From Parachlorella kessleri (lineage: Eukaryota; Chlorophyta; Trebouxiophyceae; Chlorellales; Chlorellaceae): a DNA stretch of 38,684 nucleotides. This document shows, piece by piece, positions 31,333 through 38,684 of the stretch. The notes under the pieces are model-generated. The model was not told where the DNA came from and did no database searches. It saw nothing but the letters and a program-made list of their open reading frames with translations. The translations under genes were made by a program, and so were the position numbers. The first letter of the stretch is position 1. Each line of letters opens with the position of its first letter. Location of the stretch: positions 1 to 38,684 of the forward strand of contig BBXU01002677.1 in assembly GCA_001598975.1 (NCBI GenBank), in the 5' to 3' direction.

Positions 31333-34300
31333 ATGTCTCAACGACCTGGCCTCCTCTCAGCAACACTGCTGATACTAGTGCTGTCCAATGTAGCGCAGGT
31401 GACCAGTTACTGCCGTAAGTTAGGTGGTGCCTGCCTTGGTATTACCTCTAGGTGGCACAGCAGCCGCTTGTTCCGTTGTGTTGCAAGGGCTAGTCAAAGC
31501 GGGGGACAGAAGGAGTGATCACGGAAGCTGCCATCAGTCACTTGGAACACGGGCGCCTAGGTGAAACAAACGGTTTCAGCTTGCGCCCTTCACGCAGGCC
31601 GCGCGCCTCAATCATGGCACTAACCTCGAACACGGGAGCACGCAGCTCGCAGGCAGGAAACTCTTGCAGAGTGAGTGCTAAGTCCAACCTCTCTCTTGAA
31701 CAATTGTGCTGCCAAAAGAGCGAGAGTTGCAGCGTGCCCTTGGTGAAAGTGGGATGCCACCATCCTTGGTGACCTACCTGCAAGCCATGCCTGCCTTCCC
31801 TTGCAAAGACTGTCATAGTGCCCTGAAGTGTTTCATCTGTCTGTCTCTACCCTTGCCATGCAGGGGCCAGCGCTACCGCTGTGACACGCATCGCCCCAGC
31901 CAAGCTTGTAGCAGCAGCCGAGGCCTGCCAGCCGGGGGATGCCACCTGTTTCTGCAGCACTGTCAGCCAGCCGGGCATCTATATGGAGCCCAGTGGCTGC
32001 CTCGGGTTCTTCCAGTGTACATCTACGACAGTGGGAAGATACACCCCCTGTGCTGCGGGGCTCCTTTTTGACACACAGTGCATGTGTTGCAACTGGGCTG
32101 GCCAAGTCACAGTGAGTGTGGCGCTGCTGCAAGATGCCAATCCGCGTAACTGGTCTCTGTGGCGGCTCCTGGATCTCAGCAACTATATGGCTGCCACGCG
32201 GCCTGGCATGGATCTGCAGAGGTTACTGTGAGCTTGGGGCAATGACACCCGCACAACAAGACGACCCTCGCTGCCAGTTGTATCCACATGTAGGCTGGCG
32301 TTTAGTAGTAGCAATGTCTGCTCACTGACTTGCATAAACCTCTACTGCAGTGTCCAGCACCCGGCGTCTCCCCGTCGCCCTCCCCTTCCCCTTCCCCCTC
32401 CCCCAGGTGCGGCAGCCTGTCCAGGTCACTAGTGAGCACCCTTTTGGGTGTGCGATTACATTCTGGTGAACTTGAGCCTGAGCTGGTGCCTAGGCGGCTT
32501 GGTTAGCAGCAGCTCATCCCCCACCAGGAACCAGACATTGGTCATTGATGATGCAACTGGCTTTCTTCCTGACTAACCAGCACTGCATCTTTGCGTCACC
32601 ACTTGTCCTTGTGGCCCTGCAGCCCTTCACCAAAGCCGTCTCCTAGCCCCAGCCCTAGCCCCAGGTGCGCCCGGCGTGCTGCTGTTCATAAAACGCCGCC
32701 CCTGGAGCAGTGCCTCGCACCTCCCGGCTGCACACACACCGAGTACGCATGCTGTAGCGCACATGACTGGGGGTACTTTCCTTTCTGCAGCCCGTCTCCA
32801 AAGCCTTCTCCCTCACCTTCCCCAAGCCCAAGCCCCAAACCTAGGTGAGCTTGCTCGCCCTTAATTGAGGTCTGCTCGCGGTTGAGACGTGGAGCGTGGG
32901 TTCCACGCACTCCTGCCAGCCCAGTCTCCCAGACCGCGCCATCTGCCACCACCGCCACATGGCCCAGGGGGTACAACTCCGCCAGTCCTGTGGGCTGTCA
33001 AGGGGATAACAGATTTGAAACAGCGCCCTGTTCGGATAAGAGCGCTGCAGCTGTCGTATGTCCTGCTCACCATCGTCAAACGGCGGCTTGTGCGCATGCT
33101 GGGTTTGTAAGACTCCTCTCTTTGGAGGTGTGGGTCACCCAGCAGTGGCATTCCATGGCCTGCAGTCCCTCACCATCGCCAAAGCCCTCTCCCAGCCCCT
33201 CACCGTCCCCCAGGTGGGTAAAGGCCCATGGTAGGCCCAACCGGGCAGCCTTTGTGCAACGTCTCATTATGGAGGCATTAGCCTTGTAGGAGGCTGAAGA
33301 TAGGCATGGAAGGGCCCCATCCAGCTTGCACTGCCACTGTGGAAAACGTTCATTGTGCAACTCTCACTGCATGGTCTCACAGCCAGAGGCCCTCAGGAAG
33401 GGTGGGGGATGCTAATATCTGCGACTTCGCCCGTACTGGGATGGCTGACCTGTGCCCAGTGCCTGCCATGGCGTGCACGAGACAAGAAGGGGTGAGACGG
33501 CAATCTGAGCAGTGCGGCATGTTGCTGCTTGCAGCCCCTCCCCCAAGGCATCGCCTTCCCCCAGCCCAAAGCCCTCCCCTTTGCCCAGGTAAGTAATGCC
33601 TCATGGCTCAACTCTGGTCCTAGTGCATGGCTTGCACCAGTTCCGACCTTGCAGCCTGGGTGCCATCCACCAACCACACTGTCCGCCCCCAGTTAGAAGG
33701 CCCCTCCAGCCCCCGCAGCTTCAGTGCTACACTTCACATCTGTAGCCCTGAGAATCACTCGCCAGCACCTCGCGTGGTGTGAGTTGTGCACAGGCTGGCG
33801 GAGCAGCCTAAGGGTGGTGTGTGTGGTTGCAGCCCCTCCCCCAAGGCATCCCCTTCCCCCAGTCCTTCCCCATCGCCCAAGCCATCACCGTCCCCTAGCC
33901 CCAGGTGAGCATGGCGTCTCCCAGCCTCAGGAGAGCATGGGATCTCCTGGCCCAGTTCTGCCCCTTGCCCTTCTGTCTGTCCCGCCGATTTCAAACTTGG
34001 AGCACCGGCGGCAATGGGTGGTTGGGGGTTCTTGTGAAGCATCTGTGGGGTCCTCCTTTCATGCTGGGTGTCTGCTTGCATAGGGGCTTACACAGGCTGG
34101 GTCCCTCATGGTGTGTGGAGGCGGAAGGTGTCGATTGCGCCAAGTTTGCAGTCAACAAACCGCTGCCTGGCATCGTGACTGCCACCCTGCGGCCTCGCTC
34201 TCATCACACTCACCCCCCTCCCAAGGTGGACCCCACCTTGACAATCTAGTGAGCCCTGCTACAAAGTACTTCATTGGAGGCATTGCCTACATACTTGTTG

Positions 34301-37300
34301 CAATGCCCTCCTGTTTCTGTGACTTGCAGCCCATCACCCAGGGCCTCCCCGTCACCTGTGCCTTCTCCCAGCCCCAGCCCCGTCAATGCGGGCTCCCCCT
34401 CACCCTCTGCCAGCCCCAGCCCTCGCCCCAGCCCCAGCCCCGTGGCCTCCCCCTCCCCCTCCCCAAAGGCCAGCCCCAGCCCCGTGGTTTCCCCCTCCCC
34501 CTCCCCCAAGACCAGCCCTAGCCCCACCATATCCCCCTCCCCCTCTCCAAAGGCCAGCCCCAGCCCCGCCATATCCCCCTCCCCCAAGGCTAGCCCCAGC
34601 CCTGCGCTTTCTCCGCTGCCCGCGCCCTCCCCGCTCCCGAGCCCCTCCCCCCCTCCGACCCCCGACAACAATGTGACCGTGACAGCTACTAAAACATCGG
34701 ACTGGGGGTCCGGCTACCAGGGGGCCATCACAATTACCAACAAGAACAGCTACGACATCCTTGACTGGCAGCTGTCTTGCAACACAAATGAGAGCTTTAG
34801 CTGGATTGACGGGGTGACCTACACACAGACTGGGACTCAGGTGAGCCGTGGCACCAGAGGGGGGATGGCTGTGCCATGCACCGCCATGGGTGTGTGAGCG
34901 AATGTCCAGCTTTCATTATGCATATCATGCGCGCCAAAAACCTGCACCTGGAAGCCTGGTGCAACTCTACCCTCTACTGTCTTTGTGAGGCTGCTAAGTC
35001 AGGGGAACCACATGCATACAACGCCCAACCCAAGGTGCAGGGTACAACCCTGTCAATAAAGGTCACTCCCAACTTGCCTGTGTTGGCATTCCCTGCCACC
35101 AATGACACTTACAACATATACAATCACATTCTGCAGGTTGTGATGGTGCCCAAAGACTGGACCAAGACTATAGCTGCCGGTGCCACGTACACTGTCCAGT
35201 TTGGTGGCACATGGTACCTCCCCACGGCCTTGGATTTTGAGATCCTCAGTCCCCTGGCTCCTGGGTCCGATGACTCCCTCGCCACTCGAGGGACCTTTGG
35301 AGACAAGGTGCGCTGGGCAGAAGGCATCTGTGGAATCCTTGCAAGGGTCTGTGCTAGATGGTGGGCATCTGTACTTGCATCTCAGGTGCTCCTCTCCAAG
35401 GCAGCTCCCGATAAAGCATGCAAATGTCAAAGCATCTTCTGAGAAGGGGCGCTAGCCTGGGCTTTCACCTGGGCCTGTCCTGGGCGCGGCAAAACACCTG
35501 GATGGCAAGACTGAGTGCTACTGTGTTGCAGCGTGGTGTCCAGCAGGCCGCATGCGTGGCAACCAGCCAAGGCAATGGCGTGCTAGTAGCTGAGACAGAG
35601 TAAGCAAGGCCGCCAGCTGGCCTCAAGCGGGTCAACACTTTCTCTGCAGCAGCCCAGCGGGTGCACCCGCAATCCATCGTCCCCGCCGCCCCCTCTCTAG
35701 CCAGGGTACCACATCTACATCTCAACTGGCATGCCCGATCATCCCCTGACCCCCTCTGCTGTGCAGGTCTTTGCTCCATATGTTGACATCGTTGCATGGC
35801 CCACCCCAGTGCTTCAGACCACCATCAGCGCAACCGGGCACAAGTTCTTCACACTGGCCTTCATCACAGCCAAGGGCACCAAGGCTGCCTGGGGCGGTGC
35901 GTGGAGCTCTTGCCCCCCTTGCTGTGCTTGCCACTTACACATGCTCCACTGTTTTCATATATAGCAAGACCGGCTGCAGGCCAAGGCTAGAGCACAGTTC
36001 AGCGCGTGACGTGCTACAACATGACGGGCACCCTGTTGAAATGGGGGCTGGCTGGATGCATGGGTTTCCATGCCAGGCCGCCCTGATGACAAGCTCATGT
36101 AGCAGCCAGGCTGGAAGCTAGGGAGCCGACTCCAGTGAAGGCAGCATCGAGAAAGTTTATCATGCCATGCACTGCGGTTGTGTGCAGGCGTGATCGACCT
36201 GTCCAGCCAGTTCTTTGCTGACCAGATCCGCAACCTGCGGCTCCAGGGCGGGGACGTCATTGTGTCTTTTGGGGGTGCCAATGGCATTGAGCTGGCCCAG
36301 GCAAGTTGGAGCCTGGGGGCTGCCCGAGCTACCAGGTCACCCCACCCTGTGGTGGTGATCCTCAACAACCGACCCTAGCCGCTGTAGGGACAGGGTGGAA
36401 GACGCAGGGGGCGCACTGCACACAGTTGGTTTCGCTTGTGACAAAGCTCATGTGTCTCATGCGACCCATTTATCGCAGATGGCGTGTCACCACGTACAGG
36501 TGTGCCGTGCACTGGGGAAAGGCTTTGCCAGGGGGTTCAGGCATGTGCCCAAGCCGCCCCCCCATGAATGTGGTGACAAGGCACGGGGCCGGCTACCCCT
36601 GCTGCAGACCATCAGGGCAAAGCATGCCCATCAGGCCTACTGATGTGTCCCCCTCTACCGTTGTTCATTAGACCTGAGGAATCCATCATGGAATCCGATC
36701 CCCCTGCTGCAGGCCATCACTGATGTGGCCACCCTGGCGGCTGAGTACCAATCAGTCATCGACATGTACAACCTTCGCTGGGTTGACTTCGACATCGAGG
36801 GCTCCGCTGTGAATGACAAGGCCTCGGTGGACCGCCGCAACAAGGCCATCAAGATACTCAAGGCCAACAACCCAGGGCTGGTGGTGTCGTATTGCCTGCC
36901 TGTACTGCCCTCAGGGCTCACGGCTGATGGGGTGGCCCTGCTGGCCAACGCGGTGACTAATGGCGTGACTGTCGACGTCGTCCAGGTGGGTAGGGCAGGC
37001 CATGCCGCCGCTTGCCGTGCCGCCTTTACACTTAAATTGCTGTGCATGGTGAGGTGACTGATTGCATGGGCGGGACATGGTCCAGGTAGATAGGTGCAGG
37101 ACGCAGCCACCATGTGGTTTGACCCTGGGTGTGCGGAAGCCCTGCAGTGCTGACGATTGACTCATGCATGGCGTACATGAGATTATGCTGTCGTCAACAC
37201 GGCCGCTGCCTAGGGTGGGGGAGCGGGCCCTAGTGTTGTGCCATACTGGCTGACAGGGAAGCTCGCTGCATGCCAGACAGGACCTGCTTCCCGCGTGCAG

Positions 37301-38684
37301 GGCATGGCTATGGACTATGGCGACTCGGCAGCACCCAACCCGGCAGGCAAGATGGGTTACTACGCCATCCAGGCGGTGACTAATACTCGCACCCAGGCGC
37401 TGTCGGCGGGGCTGACTGGCGCCAAGTATGGCGTCATCCCAATGATAGGCATCAACGATGTGATGTCAGAGGTGCGGACCTCAGGCAAGAGGAATCGACC
37501 ATGGGTTGTAATAAAGAGCCCCCCTTTCACAGCATGCGCTGCGGTCACCCTTTCGCAATCCATACAGACTGAAGAAGGACCGAGTAGTAGACCAAAGGTG
37601 TTACAGAGTGCCCCCCCTTCTCTTTGCAGTGTCACCCCCGCCGCTCCCACAGACATGCATTGCAGACTAGCCCTGCGCCTGGTAGTCTTCCACTGAGATG
37701 CTGCCACCCGGGCGGGGTCGACAAGATCCGCTGTCAGTTCGCCAGGACAACCAACTCTTCAAGAGGACTTAGAAAGCGCCTTCCCCCCACCCCCCTCTCT
37801 CCCGCAGGTGTTCACCCTGGAAGATGCCTGCCAGGTGACCAACTTTGCCTCTACCACCCCCTGGATGCGTTCCACCAGCTTCTGGAGCATCAACCGCGAC
37901 AACTTTGACGGCACCACCGTCACCTCGCCCAAGTCTTCGGGTGTCCAGCAGGTGTGGTTGTGTGTGTGGTGGTGGTGGTGGGGGGTGTTGTATGTTGGTG
38001 CGTCTGTGCAGCTGCTGCTGGTGGTATGCTTGTGTGTGGGAAGGGGAGTTGATTGGGTGCTTTCTGCTGCTGCATCAACGCAACACCCACACAACACCTG
38101 CACCAACGCAACATCACCCACGCAGTGGCGGTGACTCATGCATGGGGGCGCTCTCCATGCTGCTGCCGACATTTGGCCGCTGAGCCTACAAAGCCATGAT
38201 GAGCAGCCCTAGCCCAGCAGGGTGGCAGTGTGCCACATGAGCAGGTTCTGGCAGCAAACCTCCCATGCCTGGTGGCTACCTTCGACCAAAACATCACGGA
38301 TGTACTTGTGTGCAGGACCTATGGGCATTTACAAGCATCTTCAGCAGCATGCAGTGCACTCCCAAGTCCCCAGCGCTCTCCCCATCACCCAGGTTGGTCT
38401 TCAAGCAACACCCACCCTTTCTGGTCGGCTTGTCAGGATGCGAGGTTACGATCAGGAATGAACCGTCCCGTTAGCAGCCGCCGGGCAGCATCCTGCTGGC
38501 TCGACTCCTCATCTTCCTGTGGAGCCCTCCTCTGCCTTTGGGTTCTGTAGCAAGGCAGAGTGCAGCATAGAAGGCAGACCATGTGTAAATGCTTCGCCTC
38601 CTGCTGTTGGTGCAGCCCTGCGGCCAGCCCCTCCCCATCCCCCAAGTCTCCATCTCCTTCCCCCAGCCCTTCCTCTCCCTCTCC
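31333..38684 (+). CDS. Secreted modular chitinase: CBM14 - Ser/Pro linker - CBM2 - GH18 - Ser/Pro linker (3' incomplete)
   Basis: Predicted extracellular endochitinase hydrolysing beta-1,4-GlcNAc polymers. Exons: 31333-31414, 31864-32111, 32351-32406, 32623-32664, 32791-32844, 33166-33213, 33535-33588, 33833-33904, 34330-34840, 35137-35307, 35767-35896, 36188-36300, 36713-36985, 37301-37471, 37808-37951, 38316-38392, 38616-beyond the window; about 771 codons so far. Order: signal peptide (MSQRPGLLSATLLILVLSNV), six-Cys peritrophin-like CBM14 closing with QVTC, a long SPSPSPK linker, CBM2 (VTVTATKTSDWGSGYQGAIT to YTVQFGGTW), GH18 (VFAPYVDIVAWPTP, VIVSFGGANG, catalytic VDFDIEG, MAMDYGD, SFWSINRDN), then another Ser/Pro linker. 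The acid Glu codon is 36797-36799. GH18 most resembles the bacterial/archaeal PF-ChiA type. Intron 36301-36712 uses a GC donor (CAG|GCAAGT). An extra exon at 35532-35579 is possible. Exon limits are inferred. Confidence 0.88.
31864..32111 (+). other. Exon encoding the CBM14 (peritrophin-A type) chitin-binding domain
   Basis: This exon encodes EACQPGDATCFCSTVSQPG, SGCLGFFQC, TPCAAGLLFD and CMCCNWAGQVT; the first codon of the next exon supplies the closing Cys. Cys spacing and the aromatic pair before FQC match chitin-binding type 2 domains, best known from animal peritrophins and chitinases. The neighbouring GH18 domain supports chitin as the ligand. Confidence 0.75.
32351..33904 (+). repeat. 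Array of short Ser/Pro linker exons, all in splice phase 2
   Basis: Six short exons (32351-32406, 32623-32664, 32791-32844, 33166-33213, 33535-33588, 33833-33904) encode only SPSPKPSPSP-like sequence. The last five are symmetric phase 2-2 exons: each starts with one base completing a Ser codon and ends with CCN AG before the donor. The exons at 33535 and 33833 begin nearly identically (CCCCTCCCCCAAGGCATC). Exon 34330-34840 continues the linker in the same phase, and the last exon, from 38616, has the same design. Confidence 0.8.
37953..37988 (+). repeat. GT/GGT-rich simple repeat in chitinase intron
   Basis: Alternating GT and GGT units directly after the donor of the intron 37952-38315. It is low-complexity sequence without evident function. 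Confidence 0.7.

Noticed and set aside
34990..35136. Extending the second CBM2 exon upstream to 34990
   Set aside because: It is open and in frame, but adds 49 residues inside the CBM2 fold. The acceptor CTGCAG at 35131-35136 gives a domain of normal size (~95 aa) with GTQ joined to VVMVPKDW.
1..38684. tRNA, rRNA, CRISPR, retroelement or transposase genes
   Set aside because: Looked for by eye (TTCGA-type boxes, RT and transposase motifs, regular spacers); nothing convincing was found. A tRNAscan-SE and RepeatMasker run would be decisive.

Overview
This is a nuclear genomic window from an intron-rich eukaryote, most likely a chlorophyte green alga of the Chlamydomonadales type. Evidence seen in the sequence: eight spliced or short genes with GT-AG (and some GC-AG) introns; plastid Calvin-cycle and tocopherol/plastoquinone-pathway enzymes; TGTAA poly(A)-type signals shortly after several stops; and Ser-Pro repeat linkers like those of volvocine extracellular proteins. 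The order-level placement is inference. I built all exon models by hand from splice signals, reading-phase continuity and family similarity. No transcript data or alignments were available.

Layout. 1-2.0 kb: a (CA)n microsatellite and gene-poor DNA with small inverted repeats. 2.0-2.45 kb (+): a small putative tail-anchored coiled-coil protein. 2.6-2.95 kb: a degenerate minisatellite. 3.48-6.95 kb (-): sedoheptulose-1,7-bisphosphatase, 10 exons, 391 aa. 7.24-13.71 kb (+): the SAGA-type transcriptional adaptor ADA2, 13 exons, 845 aa. 14.24-~16.25 kb (+): a RING-CH (MARCH-type) E3 ligase with an unresolved 3' half. 15.6-16.17 kb: ~100 bp tandem repeats related to those at 2.6-2.95 kb but in the opposite orientation. 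16.37-19.29 kb (-): the GPN-loop GTPase GPN1, 9 exons, 370 aa. 19.62-20.81 kb (+): the N-alpha-acetyltransferase NAA50, 3 exons, 191 aa. 21.55-26.31 kb (-): 4-hydroxyphenylpyruvate dioxygenase, 11 exons, ~451 aa. 26.81-29.94 kb (+): a SET-domain protein of the Rubisco LSMT/SETD type, 7 exons, 471 aa. 30.0-31.3 kb: no gene seen. 31.33 kb to the window end (+): a secreted modular chitinase (CBM14 - Ser/Pro linker - CBM2 - GH18 - Ser/Pro linker), 3' incomplete.

Organisation. Three pairs are head-to-head with short shared promoters (SBPase/ADA2 290 bp, GPN1/NAA50 336 bp, HPPD/SET 502 bp), and the pairs meet tail-to-tail. Functionally the genes are mostly housekeeping: carbon fixation, chromatin acetylation, RNA polymerase II import, N-terminal acetylation, tyrosine catabolism/plastoquinone synthesis and protein lysine methylation. 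They do not form one pathway. The least ordinary items are the modular chitinase with its array of symmetric phase-2 Ser/Pro exons, a recurrent use of GC-AG introns, the ~100 bp dispersed minisatellite, and the large disordered insert in ADA2.
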